A DNA stretch of 64,000 nucleotides from Verrucomicrobiota bacterium (GCA_029556615.1 JAKQDD010000031.1:1-64000); one strand, 5' to 3'. Counted from the stretch's first letter, positions 11,279 to 20,245 are shown. Program-made: numbers and translations. The notes: generated by a model from the sequence alone, not told the origin.

Positions 11279-13184
11279 CCCGGTAGAAGCGCGGGCCCGC
11301 TTCGCCGGCGGCATCGGTGTACGTGTTGGATAGGGGCTGCGCTTCAAGGCGGTCGGCCAGTACCGCGAAGGGCGCTGTGATCGAGTGAGAGCGTAGAACA
11401 GAATAACGGCAACCGGCGACGCTCGGCCAACGCAAGACAACGCCGTCGGGTTCCGTGGTGGCGGTAAGGGTGAGCGGCTCGATCCAGACGAACACGGCCG
11501 TCGGCACACCCCAGGCGCCATCGCCGTTCCGGGCCTCGACAAACACCGTGTGGCGACCCGGCGCCCAGTGCGTCGTGTCGAGCGTGGTGCGCAGGGATTC
11601 GCGCGGCGAATCGAAGCTGCCGTCGGCCGCATCAAGCGTGATCGTCGAGGTCCCGGCGATCCAGGACGGCGCGTCGATGGTGGCCCGGGCCCCGGCGATC
11701 GGATGGCTGGGAAGCGGCGTGGCGGTTCCGTGGCTGCGAGTGCTGTCGGCCACGCCTGTCAGCGTCACTTCAAGGGCGGCCAGAGCCGACGGGGGAGAGG
11801 CCGACAGTCCGAGAATGTCCGGTCCGGCCGGATCCAGGTACGGCTGGCGGCAGGCTTTGGCGGCGTAGCACAGCGCGAGGCGGTTCGAGGGATAGATGGC
11901 GGTTTCGAAATCGGCGCACGGCTGGAAAAAAGTCGTGCCCATTTCGATCGTGTAGGCAGGGACCCCCAGCTCGCCGTAGGCCCACTCGTCGGCGGCGCCG
12001 CTCGTGGGATAGAGTTCGTAGCCGGACTGGACCTTGTAGCGGTTGAAGAAGCCGAGCTTCGCCCCCAGGGTGCGCAAGGCTGCCCCGTTCGGGGCGGGGT
12101 CCTCGATCGAGCCCCAGGGATAGAGCACAAGCTGGCCGTAGCTGTGGAGGGACACCAGCAACCCGGTGGCCGTTGCCGGGGCGGCGTCCGCGTCGAGCGG
12201 CCCGCGCTGGTCGGGGAAGAGCGAGCGCAGATAATCGCGGATGGCCTGGTTTTCAGGTTCGGAACAGGCGAAGGGACCGCGGTAAACCTCGTTGCACGGA
12301 TTCGAGCTGCTGCCGGTGCTGCCCCAGCGGAAGTCGAAATTGCGGTTCAGGTCGGTGCCGTAGTATGGGTAGCGCGTGCAGCCATTGGATTGATTGGTGT
12401 TCTTGCGCCATCGTTCACCCAGCTCGGCCATTTTGCGCCCGTCGGGGTTTGCCAGGGGCAGGATGTGCACCTCGAGGTAGTCCAGCAACCAGGTCAGGTC
12501 GGCGTCCACACCGTACGCCGCCACCAGATCCTCGGCTAAGCGGAGCGCGGCCTCGGCCGTCACCAGCTCGCGCGCATGATGTTCGGCCATGAGGAAGAAC
12601 CGCGGCTTCGGTCCTGGCCGGGCCTTGCTGGAAAGGACCAGGACACGCAGGTCGTAGCCGGGCGCACCCCCGGGCGCGGTCTTCTCCCAGCTCGATCCGA
12701 TGCTCACGAGCGCCGCCAGATCCGGATGCCCGGCCACGATCTGATCCAGGGCGGCGTCCGTCTCCTCGACCGTCCGATAGCATGGGTAACCCGGAATCCC
12801 CGCAAGAGCCGCCATGCCGGGTGTCAGTTTCAGTTGGCCCTGCGCCGTCATGGCCTCGTCGATCTCGAGACGGTAGCCCTGTTGGCACAGCTCCTCGAAT
12901 TCGGACCATCGCAACCGGGCCGGGACATAGCCCGCTTCGTGGTCGGCATACTCGAAGACGTCATAGCGGCTGACCAGGGCGGCCAGCCGGTCGCGGTGGC
13001 CATAGAACAGGCGGACGACGACAGTAGGTTCGATGGGTTCTGCGTCCGCCTGGACGCCCGCCGGCGCGTCAGAACTCGCCAGGGGCGCCGCGCTGTCGCC
13101 GGTCGCCAGGGGTGGTGCCCCCATCGCGGCAATCAGGACTGCGATTCCCCAGTGCTGGCGCGCTCGTTTCATCGGGTGGCTCAT
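11256..13184 (-). CDS. Secreted M14 family zinc carboxypeptidase
   Basis: A 642-residue exported metallopeptidase. A signal peptide covers about residues 1-30, followed by a pro-region-like segment (to about 125) and the M14 catalytic domain. Zinc ligands are visible as HARE (H203, E206) and the His of SLHSYGQLVLYPWG (about 346). The catalytic Glu is probably in YTIEMGTTF (about 412), and substrate-binding NPDGR and DLNRNFD motifs are present. A beta-sandwich segment (about 480-565) and the C-terminal module ending FYRVRMEKAD follow. Its ATG overlaps the stop of the upstream phosphoesterase gene as ATGA, so the two are translationally coupled. An in-frame ATG at 13172 (MKRARQ) would give a tighter signal peptide. 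Confidence 0.93.
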   Translation of the reverse strand: MSHPMKRARQHWGIAVLIAAMGAPPLATGDSAAPLASSDAPAGVQADAEPIEPTVVVRLFYGHRDRLAALVSRYDVFEYADHEAGYVPARLRWSEFEELCQQGYRLEIDEAMTAQGQLKLTPGMAALAGIPGYPCYRTVEETDAALDQIVAGHPDLAALVSIGSSWEKTAPGGAPGYDLRVLVLSSKARPGPKPRFFLMAEHHARELVTAEAALRLAEDLVAAYGVDADLTWLLDYLEVHILPLANPDGRKMAELGERWRKNTNQSNGCTRYPYYGTDLNRNFDFRWGSTGSSSNPCNEVYRGPFACSEPENQAIRDYLRSLFPDQRGPLDADAAPATATGLLVSLHSYGQLVLYPWGSIEDPAPNGAALRTLGAKLGFFNRYKVQSGYELYPTSGAADEWAYGELGVPAYTIEMGTTFFQPCADFETAIYPSNRLALCYAAKACRQPYLDPAGPDILGLSASPPSALAALEVTLTGVADSTRSHGTATPLPSHPIAGARATIDAPSWIAGTSTITLDAADGSFDSPRESLRTTLDTTHWAPGRHTVFVEARNGDGAWGVPTAVFVWIEPLTLTATTEPDGVVLRWPSVAGCRYSVLRSHSITAPFAVLADRLEAQPLSNTYTDAAGEAGPRFYRVRMEKAD

Positions 13185-14050
13185 GGTGTCGTCCCCGCCG
13201 AGGGGGATGCGCCAAGGTCGACGCGGTGGGGCAATTCGCCGAAGGGATAGAACCGATGCTCGAGGCCGCTGTCCCGCACAATGACGATGCGCAGGCCCGA
13301 CTGACCTCCGCCGAGCGGCTTGCCCACCGGTCCGGTCGTGACGGCTTCAAGGTCGCCATCCCGGGCAACGGCGTTGCGGTGGTAGTGACCGGAGAAAAGG
13401 TACCGGACGCCCGCCTCGCGGAACCAGCCGAGATAGCGGACGCGCCGGGCGCCCGGGATGTTGAAGTACTCGTCGGGTTCATCGGCGGCTTTGAGGAACC
13501 AGGGATGATGCGCAAAGACAACGAGGTGCGTTGCGCCACGGTCGCGCACGCGCTCGAGCTCGCTGCGCAGCCATACCTCCTGTTCAGCCAGTTGATTCGT
13601 CGCCTGCTGTGGCGAGTGAATAACCACCGAATTCAGCACGATGCCCGTGAATCCTCGGTGCCGGAACACATAGTGGTCGGGGCCAAACCGACGCGTGTAC
13701 GTGGCGAGATCCGCGGGCGCCGGCGCGTTGCCAACGTCGTGGTTCCCCGCCACCGGATAGACGGGGATCCTGTGGTCAACGCGCTTCATGATCCGCCGGT
13801 ACTCCCGGATCTGGCGGGTGTCTCCCGGCTTGTTCACCAGGTCGCCCGAGACCACCACGAAGGCCGGCCGCAGCCGGTTGATGGTGGCCACCGCGAACTC
13901 CAGATTGGCGGTCTCCTGGGCGAAGTCCCGATTGTCGCTGAACATGCCGAGCTGCGGATCCGCGAGTTGGATGAAGAAGAACGGCTCGGCCGCGGACAGG
14001 CTGGTTGCCGCCGCAAGCCACAAGGCCGCGGCAAACGATCTCGTGTTCAT
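13181..14050 (-). CDS. Exported calcineurin-like metallophosphoesterase (CPPED1-like)
   Basis: A 289-residue protein with a cleavable signal (MNTRSFAAALWLAAATSLSA). Metallophosphoesterase motifs are D31-P-Q33 (DPQLG in place of the usual DxH), GD (70), GNHD (102-105), AHHPW and SGHYHRN. DPQ instead of DxH is characteristic of the CPPED1-like subgroup, which is built around a dinuclear metal site. ATG 14050 was chosen because it starts the signal peptide; the frame extends upstream without one. It is the first gene of a two-gene unit with the M14 carboxypeptidase. The natural substrate is unknown; protein phosphatase and phosphodiesterase activity are both possible. Confidence 0.88.
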   Translation of the reverse strand: MNTRSFAAALWLAAATSLSAAEPFFFIQLADPQLGMFSDNRDFAQETANLEFAVATINRLRPAFVVVSGDLVNKPGDTRQIREYRRIMKRVDHRIPVYPVAGNHDVGNAPAPADLATYTRRFGPDHYVFRHRGFTGIVLNSVVIHSPQQATNQLAEQEVWLRSELERVRDRGATHLVVFAHHPWFLKAADEPDEYFNIPGARRVRYLGWFREAGVRYLFSGHYHRNAVARDGDLEAVTTGPVGKPLGGGQSGLRIVIVRDSGLEHRFYPFGELPHRVDLGASPSAGTTP

Positions 14051-14173
14051 GGGGGTACGGGTTCCCGGCTGGGGCGCATGCGAACGTTTCACGGACAAGT
14101 GGGCCGGAGTATCCCACGCGCGCCGGGCGGCTTTCAACCTTCAATCCGCTTCGGACTCCACCGCACAGTCCGC

Positions 14174-16543
14174 TCACCGGGGTTCCAGCGCGATGCCGCA
14201 AATCTCCCCACGCAGCCAGGGGGTCTGCTCGATGACCAGTTCCTTCACCCGCTGCAACCAGGCCTTGGCTTCCTGTTCTCTCCCGTGAATGAGGGCGAAA
14301 CCCTTGGCGGGAGATCCGGACAGGACCCCCGAATGAAAGACCAGGGTTTCATGCCCGCCGCCCCGCAAACGGGCCGACATCCTCAGGGCGTAATGCTCCC
14401 GGTCCGCGTTATGCATGACGTCAAAGCGGAGCGCGCCCTGCTCATAACGCGGTTCGCTCCAGAGGGCCATCACTCCCCGACCGAGATCCTGGGTCGACTT
14501 CTTCTCGACGTCGTACACGGAAACCGCCTCCCACGGACCGCAGGCGATCGCTTCCTGGTAATCTGCCGTCGCAGGGGGTTCCGCGAAACATACCAACAGC
14601 GCGGAGGTCCGGGACTGGCTGCTGATTTCCCGTACCGTCGCCGGGAGCTCGATGTCGCTGGGACGCGGTGTGAGCCTGGGCTGGATGCTTTCGATGGCGA
14701 TGCCGGGAGGCAACACCCGGCGTATGTACACAAGGAACTCGTTTTCCGGAACAACGGTGATCTCGGGCTTGGTCGTGGGGGCGAGCTCGGGGAGTTCGAG
14801 GACCTCGACCGGCGGCGTGGCCAGCGGGGTACCGTCCGGTTGCCACCAGGAAGCCGTGCCGCGCGGGTTGCGCGCAACAGCCACGATCTCGAGAGCGACG
14901 CCATTGTCCAACACGACTCGATACTCCCCCGGGGCCGCTCGGGCGATCAGGGTGCTGTCAGCATGGCTCGCGAGTGGAGTCGCGGCGTCGGGGTTGCCGG
15001 GTCGGGTCTCCGGCATGATCGTGGCGGTGGCTTGGCGTGCCTGCAATCTGGCTCGATGCAGTGCAGGCAACACCGCCCCCATCAACGCGAGAGCGACTGG
15101 AATCAGGATGAGCGCGAGCAACACCAGCGCCGTCGCTACGGCAAAGCGCCGCCAGAACCGGTCCGGCCCCGGCGATGGGCCGGCGATCGCATCGCCCCGG
15201 AGCGGGCCCTCCCGAAACGCCTTGCGCACGTCCTGGCGGGCAAGCACGACCAGCGACCAAATCCCCACCGGGAGGCCGATGATGTTGCCCGGCGTGATCA
15301 GGATGGCGAGGATACTGCCGACGACGGCGAGACGATAGGCCTCGAGATGCCTCATCTTCAGCGCTGCGAGAATGATGATGCTGCTGAGCAGGAGGATGGC
15401 CATCAACGGGAGCGAGATCGCCAGCGTCGGCATCTGGTTGTGACCTTGGACCCAGGCGGCCACCGCGACCATCAGGGGAACCGCGGCCCAGTTCAGAATG
15501 CCTGTCGCGAGCAGCCAGCGCGCCGGTTGTTTCACCTCCTGAGCGACCCGGCCGCGGGCGGTCTCGCCGGTTTCTGAAGAGGAGACGCCTGCCGGAGGCG
15601 CCGTTTGCGCGATGGTCTCCACCTCGGTCTTGACCTGGCTGGCGCGCTGGTAACGGCGCTCGGGCTCCTTCTCGAGCGAGCGCAGGACCACTTCATCCAG
15701 CCGCACGTCCACCTGGACCCTCCGGGACGGCGGCTGGAACTTGCCCAGCGGCAGCTCGCCGGTGAGCATTTCATAGAAGACGACCCCGAGCGAATAGATG
15801 TCCGCCCGATGATCCACCGTCTGGGGATGTTCGACCTGTTCCGGCGCCATGTAGTGCGGTGTGCCGATCACCTGGTCCTGCGTGATCGGTTGACGCGCCT
15901 CCTCGCCGGTCACCAGCTTGGCGATTCCGAAGTCCGCGATCTTCACGCGGCCCTTCGTGTCGAGCAGGATGTTCTCCGGCTTGATGTCGCGGTGGACCAC
16001 GCCTTCGTCGTGGGCAAACTGGAGCGCCTCGCAGATCTGCGGGACGATGCGCAGCGCCTCGCACGGCGACAACCGCCGCTCCAGGACCAAGCGCCGCAAC
16101 GTGACTCCTTCCACGTATTCCATCAGGAAATAGGGCATGTCGCCCGCCTGGCCGAAGTCGTATACGGCGACGATATTCGGATGGCTCAGGCGGGCCAGGG
16201 CGCGCGCTTCGCGATTGAACCGCTCGGCGAAGCCAGGCCGGGCCATGCACTGCGGGGGCAGGACCTTGACGGCCACCCAGCGGTCCAAGGCGGGCTGCCG
16301 CGCCTTGTAGACCGCGCCCATCCCTCCCCGCCCCACCAGTTCCACGATCTCCAGCTGCGGGAAAAGCCTCGCGATTTCCGCCAACGGCGGAGGCGTGAAG
16401 GCTGGCGCGTGGGTCGGGCCACCTGGTGCGGGGTCAACCCCTGTGCCGAACCCTCCCTTCATCAGGCACTCGGGACACAGACCCTGCGGCGCGTCCGGTG
16501 CCAGCGGACGGTGGCAGTTGGGACAGATGCGTTCGGTTTCCAT
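14174..16543 (-). CDS. Zinc-ribbon transmembrane Ser/Thr protein kinase
   Basis: A 789-residue eukaryotic-type kinase. A small zinc ribbon (C7, C10, C23, C26) precedes a Hanks-type catalytic domain (about 65-310) with a glycine loop (GRGGMGAVY), the VAVK lysine, the HRDIKPENILLD catalytic loop, DFGIAK, and the activation segment (GTPHYMAPEQ). Four or five hydrophobic segments lie at about 340-510 (WLLATGILNW..., LVLLALILIPVALALMGAVL). The C-terminal roughly 270 residues would lie outside the membrane as a possible sensor. The gene follows an ECF sigma factor gene at 54 bases, an arrangement common in Verrucomicrobia and Planctomycetes. That suggests the kinase signals to the sigma factor; this is inference from context. 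Confidence 0.93.
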   Translation of the reverse strand: METERICPNCHRPLAPDAPQGLCPECLMKGGFGTGVDPAPGGPTHAPAFTPPPLAEIARLFPQLEIVELVGRGGMGAVYKARQPALDRWVAVKVLPPQCMARPGFAERFNREARALARLSHPNIVAVYDFGQAGDMPYFLMEYVEGVTLRRLVLERRLSPCEALRIVPQICEALQFAHDEGVVHRDIKPENILLDTKGRVKIADFGIAKLVTGEEARQPITQDQVIGTPHYMAPEQVEHPQTVDHRADIYSLGVVFYEMLTGELPLGKFQPPSRRVQVDVRLDEVVLRSLEKEPERRYQRASQVKTEVETIAQTAPPAGVSSSETGETARGRVAQEVKQPARWLLATGILNWAAVPLMVAVAAWVQGHNQMPTLAISLPLMAILLLSSIIILAALKMRHLEAYRLAVVGSILAILITPGNIIGLPVGIWSLVVLARQDVRKAFREGPLRGDAIAGPSPGPDRFWRRFAVATALVLLALILIPVALALMGAVLPALHRARLQARQATATIMPETRPGNPDAATPLASHADSTLIARAAPGEYRVVLDNGVALEIVAVARNPRGTASWWQPDGTPLATPPVEVLELPELAPTTKPEITVVPENEFLVYIRRVLPPGIAIESIQPRLTPRPSDIELPATVREISSQSRTSALLVCFAEPPATADYQEAIACGPWEAVSVYDVEKKSTQDLGRGVMALWSEPRYEQGALRFDVMHNADREHYALRMSARLRGGGHETLVFHSGVLSGSPAKGFALIHGREQEAKAWLQRVKELVIEQTPWLRGEICGIALEPR

Positions 16544-16597
16544 AACTCGCCTTTCACCGGAGTTCTTAAGAAACCGAGGCAGGCAGGTTACACAATT

Positions 16598-17374
16598 TCA
16601 TTGCTCCGCGAGCACGTTGAACAAATGGCGCATCTCGGCCTCGATGTCCTCTTCGGAGGCCACGGTCTGGGCGATTTCGAGTCGGAGCAATTCGCGATAG
16701 CGCTGGCGCAGGCGGTGCACGGCCACTTTCACTGCCCCTTCGGTCATCCCGCAGGTTGGGGCGATTTGCGCGTAGGGGAGTGAGGTGCGGTCGCCCACCA
16801 GGCAGGGCTTGAGCGCGGCGAACTGCGCCGCTTTGCCTTCGGACTGCTGCTCGGTTTCCAGCCGGCGCAACACTTCGTCCAGAAGGGCGATCGCCCAGCG
16901 GCGTTCGAAGGACTGCTCGGGCGTGCGGGCGTCGGCCACCTGGCCCCCGTATCGCGTCTCGGCGGTGTCCAGCTGCAGCGGCAACGCCGGCAACCCGCCG
17001 CCGCGTTTCTGGGCACGGACTTTGTCCCACTCGTTGGCCAGAAAACGCTCCATCGCCGTCAGCAGGAAGGTGCGGAACCGGCCGCGGGCCTGATCCGCCC
17101 GTGCGAGCCATTGCCTTTCCAGAAGCCGGGCGAAAAACTCCTGGGTCAGATCCTGAGCGTCCTCCGGAGAGTAACCGCGGCGGCGGACGAAGGCGTAGAG
17201 AGGAAACCAATAGACCCGGCAGAGTTGTTCGAGCGCATCGCGCGACTGGGTGGTGTCGGCACGGTTGGCCGTCAGCACCCTAGACCAGTGGGTGGTGACA
17301 AAGGCGGGCCTCGGCGCCGGTCGCGTCCTTGCCGGGGTGATCTCCGTGGTTTCACCGTGCGGATCAGGGCTCAC
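16598..17374 (-). CDS. ECF-type RNA polymerase sigma factor
   Basis: A sigma-70 family protein of about 258 residues. Region 2 is clear (FVTTHWSRVL, YWFPLYAFVRRRGY, DAQDLTQEFFARLLERQW), as is region 4 (YAQIAPTCGMTEGAVKVAVHRLRQRYRELLR). It matches the verrucomicrobial/planctomycete ECF group that starts with an FxTTHWS segment and lies beside a Ser/Thr kinase gene. The reading frame is open much further upstream (to 17968) across the convergent gene, but nothing there resembles the family; GTG 17374 is the likely start, about 25 codons before the conserved block. It is probably co-transcribed with the downstream kinase gene. Confidence 0.85.
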   Translation of the reverse strand: MSPDPHGETTEITPARTRPAPRPAFVTTHWSRVLTANRADTTQSRDALEQLCRVYWFPLYAFVRRRGYSPEDAQDLTQEFFARLLERQWLARADQARGRFRTFLLTAMERFLANEWDKVRAQKRGGGLPALPLQLDTAETRYGGQVADARTPEQSFERRWAIALLDEVLRRLETEQQSEGKAAQFAALKPCLVGDRTSLPYAQIAPTCGMTEGAVKVAVHRLRQRYRELLRLEIAQTVASEEDIEAEMRHLFNVLAEQ

Positions 17375-17503
17375 CCCACAACCGTACCATGGCCTGCCAG
17401 AGAAACAACACCGGCCTTGCGCTGGGAGTGGAGAAGTGTAGCCTCGATCCACTCCAACATCGTGGCACCGCTCCCACAACCGCCCCTGCTCCAAGCCTAA
17501 CCC

Positions 17504-18007
17504 ATGAAGACCCCAGACGCCCCACAGAATCCCTACCCTTCCGAGACGGGTTGCTGTCCGCGGTTCGTTCCCGAGCCGTGGCAGGAGAAGGCGATCCACT
17601 GGAAGGACAAGTTGTTCCTCAAGGACCGCGTCCGGTGCCTGTTTTACATGCCGTTGAACTTCGGCAGGGTCATGGTTCGGAACATGGCAAGGATCAGCCA
17701 GGCGGGCGCCTTCACCCCGGAGCCGCCCATCGGGTTGTCCGATCACACGTCGAAATGGTCCATGGACATCTACATCGAGGTGACTCGGGAGATCCCAGGG
17801 GGGGAGAACGTGCGGCTGAGCGGTTCCTTCCTGTCCAAGGTCTTCGAAGGGCCCTTCCGGAACACGGGGCAGTGGTGCCAGCAGATGGAGGAATGGGTTC
17901 GGTCCAAGGGCAAGGCCGTCAAACGATGCCTGATGTACTACACCACCTGCCCGAAGTGCGCCCGGCACTACGGGAAGAACTACGTCGTCATCCTGGCGGA
18001 GGTCTAG
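17504..18007 (+). CDS. Conserved protein with C-terminal CxxC motif
   Basis: A 167-residue soluble protein. It opens with TGCCPRFVPEPW and carries an FKD-like core (KDKLFLKDRV), then FYMPLNFG, VRLSGSFLSKVFEGPF, and a terminal CPKCARHYGKNYVV block. The pattern resembles a widespread bacterial family of unknown function whose members share the PCCPRFDPEPW opening and a CPKC zinc or redox motif near the end. I do not recognise a reaction. It stands alone between the divergent sigma factor gene and the convergent endonuclease gene. Its TAG stop is the first triplet of a 13-base terminal inverted repeat. Confidence 0.75.
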   Translation: MKTPDAPQNPYPSETGCCPRFVPEPWQEKAIHWKDKLFLKDRVRCLFYMPLNFGRVMVRNMARISQAGAFTPEPPIGLSDHTSKWSMDIYIEVTREIPGGENVRLSGSFLSKVFEGPFRNTGQWCQQMEEWVRSKGKAVKRCLMYYTTCPKCARHYGKNYVVILAEV

Positions 18008-18183
18008 AGTCCTCGACTTGTGGAATGTGGGGTCGACAGATCAAGTCTGGCCCCTGCCGTTCCAGGCCATCCCTCCTTCCGTCGAGGACTCTACATTAGC
18101 GAGGCGCGGAAGAGAGGGTCCGGAAAGGCAGGAAGGCTTCATGGGATCGCGGACTTCGTTAGGTCTGAGGCGCGCCTCGCTAG
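18005..18183 (+). repeat. Nested inverted-repeat element, copy A (long form, complete)
   Basis: Two successive imperfectly filled hairpins. The first has perfect 13-base arms TAGAGTCCTCGAC (18005-18017) and GTCGAGGACTCTA (18081-18093). The second has perfect 12-base arms TAGCGAGGCGCG (18097-18108) and CGCGCCTCGCTA (18171-18182). The left edge coincides with the stop codon of the upstream gene, and the right part overlaps the coding end of the convergent gene. Related copies begin at 40681 and 57982. Confidence 0.85.
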
Positions 18184-20178
18184 ATCCACCACAACGGCCG
18201 GGTGATCCGATTCCCCGTAGTCCTGGTACGCCACGCGTTGCACCCGGAGATCCGGGGTGACAAAAACGTGGTCAATCCGGCGGTCCACCTCGAGGTGGGG
18301 TGGATCCAACTGCCGTTCGCCGGCCCCGAGCCAGGCGTCCTCCAGGCGCGCTGTTGTCAGCCGGTATGATTCCGTCCCGGGCCTGAAGTTGAAGTCGCCC
18401 ATCAGGATGGCATGGGGCTTGCCCTCGACCAGGCTCAAGACCTGCCGTTGCTCGAGAACCGGGCCGCCGTTCCCCAGATGTGTTACCCCGATCGAATACG
18501 TCGTTTCCCCCAGGATCAAGTCGGCTTCGATCACGGCAATTTGTTCCCCCTTCGAGTCCAGGTACGACGTCCGCGCTCGCGCCAGCGGGTATCGGGAGAG
18601 CAGCGCGATGCCGAACGTGCCCGCCCCGGCTCGCGGCCCGGGGCAGGCGTGGTAGCCCAGGCCGGCGGCAAGGAACCGGACAAGGTCCGAGTTACCCCCC
18701 GCGACACGCGCCGTGTCCGTTTCCTGGAGACCGACAAGGTCGGGGTTCATCCTGCGGATGGCCTCGAGTTGGCCGAATCCGTTTCTGGCGCCCTGGGCGC
18801 TGTAGCCCTGCTGCAGATTGAAGGTCATGACCCGCAACGGTTGCTCCGCCGCGGCCAGCCCCGGACGAGGGCGGTCGAGAACCGCCACCCCGGCAGTTCC
18901 TGCCGCCAACACGATGGCTGTGGCAACCACCGGGGCGGCAACGGCCAGTTTGCCTCTCGGTTCGGGGGCATCGGCTCTGCGGCATACCAGGAGAACCGGG
19001 AGCGTGGCGACCGCGCCGGCGACGGTCATGACCAGCCAGAACCGATCCCGAAACCAGGGCCCGATCCCCGGGATGTAGTCGTACGTCGTGGTAAACACCT
19101 GAGCGAGAACCAGCGCAAGCAGAACCAAGGAACCAGCTAGGAAACTGCAACCGAGCACGCGTATCGACGGCACGGCACCCGTCAACGCGCGAATGAACCG
19201 GGCGGCATCGAGGTACAGAATGGGCGAGAGCAGGGCCGCCGCGAGCAGGCTGCCTCGACCCAGGAGATCCATCGGCGGCTCCGCCAACGGATAGGCACCG
19301 GGATCCGCCGGAAACGGGATGCGACTCGACCAGAGCGCGAGGCTCCAGGCGCCAAGAAACAGCAGATTCCAGGCGATCACGACCCCTGATGCCAATCGTC
19401 GGGTCTGTCCGGCAGGGCCGAGTGCCAGGGCGAGGACGACCGCAAGCGATCCTGTGGTTGCCACAGTGATGCCCACCGGATTGCCGTTTGTCCAGCATGC
19501 CATGACCCCTGGCGTCGCCAGTCCGAAGTAGAGCAGGCCCAGGACTCCGAGGAGCCCGATGCCGAGGAAGAGGGTCCGCCACGTCCCGGCCCGGGGGGCA
19601 GCCGTCGGTTCTGCGGGCGGCAAGCCGGCGAGGTGGCGTCCCCACCGCCACAGGAGGACGGCGGTGACGAGAACCAGGACGCCGCCCGCGTGCCGCCCGT
19701 CGTCCAACCGGGTGATGTCGGTTCCCCGACCGAGCGTGTGGAGAAGGCTGTGCAGCAGCGACCCCAGGGCGAGCGCGACGCCGAGTCTGGATCCCGTGTG
19801 CGGGGCCTGCTCCCTTCCGGCCAGCCACAGTAAGGCGGGAAACCCGATGAGGAACGAGGCCGTGCCGACGCCTGCCGCCAGCATCCTGCCGGGGGTATCG
19901 AGGATCAGACTGGCCGCGCGGCTGAGCATCATCAGGCCGCCGGTCAGCAGGACCCAACGCCGAGTCACCCTGCGAAAAAGCAGCAGCGTCACCGGCGCGG
20001 CGAACAGGACCACGCAGGCGATCTGGGGCGGCACGCTCAATCGGAGCAGGCCAAACGCATACATGCCGGCGACGAAATCCGTCAGCAGCTGAAAGAACCC
20101 CAGGAACAGCAGGGCGAAGAGGGGAACGTCAACGAGGTGTTGGGTGCGACGCCGGTCCAGGGTCTTCGTCGGGTCCAT
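18139..20178 (-). CDS. Multi-pass membrane protein fused to endonuclease/exonuclease/phosphatase domain (CWH43-like)
   Basis: A 679-residue protein. About residues 1-440 form 10 or more hydrophobic helices. Residues about 450-665 form an EEP-superfamily hydrolase with its motifs intact: MTFNLQQG, LQETD, GVTHLGNGG, MGDFN, RIDHVF and ESDHPAV. This order (membrane region, then EEP domain) resembles the fungal and animal CWH43/PGAP2-interacting proteins, which act on membrane lipid anchors. A phosphodiesterase or lipid-headgroup role at the membrane is therefore plausible, though unproven. The last 14 or so residues (ARRASDLTKSAIP) are translated from the adjacent repeat element, after the domain's natural end at VVVDL. 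Confidence 0.85.
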   Translation of the reverse strand: MDPTKTLDRRRTQHLVDVPLFALLFLGFFQLLTDFVAGMYAFGLLRLSVPPQIACVVLFAAPVTLLLFRRVTRRWVLLTGGLMMLSRAASLILDTPGRMLAAGVGTASFLIGFPALLWLAGREQAPHTGSRLGVALALGSLLHSLLHTLGRGTDITRLDDGRHAGGVLVLVTAVLLWRWGRHLAGLPPAEPTAAPRAGTWRTLFLGIGLLGVLGLLYFGLATPGVMACWTNGNPVGITVATTGSLAVVLALALGPAGQTRRLASGVVIAWNLLFLGAWSLALWSSRIPFPADPGAYPLAEPPMDLLGRGSLLAAALLSPILYLDAARFIRALTGAVPSIRVLGCSFLAGSLVLLALVLAQVFTTTYDYIPGIGPWFRDRFWLVMTVAGAVATLPVLLVCRRADAPEPRGKLAVAAPVVATAIVLAAGTAGVAVLDRPRPGLAAAEQPLRVMTFNLQQGYSAQGARNGFGQLEAIRRMNPDLVGLQETDTARVAGGNSDLVRFLAAGLGYHACPGPRAGAGTFGIALLSRYPLARARTSYLDSKGEQIAVIEADLILGETTYSIGVTHLGNGGPVLEQRQVLSLVEGKPHAILMGDFNFRPGTESYRLTTARLEDAWLGAGERQLDPPHLEVDRRIDHVFVTPDLRVQRVAYQDYGESDHPAVVVDLARRASDLTKSAIP

Positions 20179-20245
20179 CGCTCGCGGGTCCTGATGGGGG
20201 TTAGCCCCTTGTCAGAAAACATCTACCAACATGTTGTCTCCCTCG

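Noticed and set aside
13112..15577. An 821-codon plus-strand frame
   Set aside because: It crosses the carboxypeptidase, phosphoesterase and kinase genes on the other strand; its composition is that of a shadow frame.
17375..17968. N-terminal extension of the ECF sigma factor to 456 residues
   Set aside because: The extra 198 codons lie opposite the CxxC protein gene and have no similarity to sigma factors; GTG 17374 explains the conserved part.
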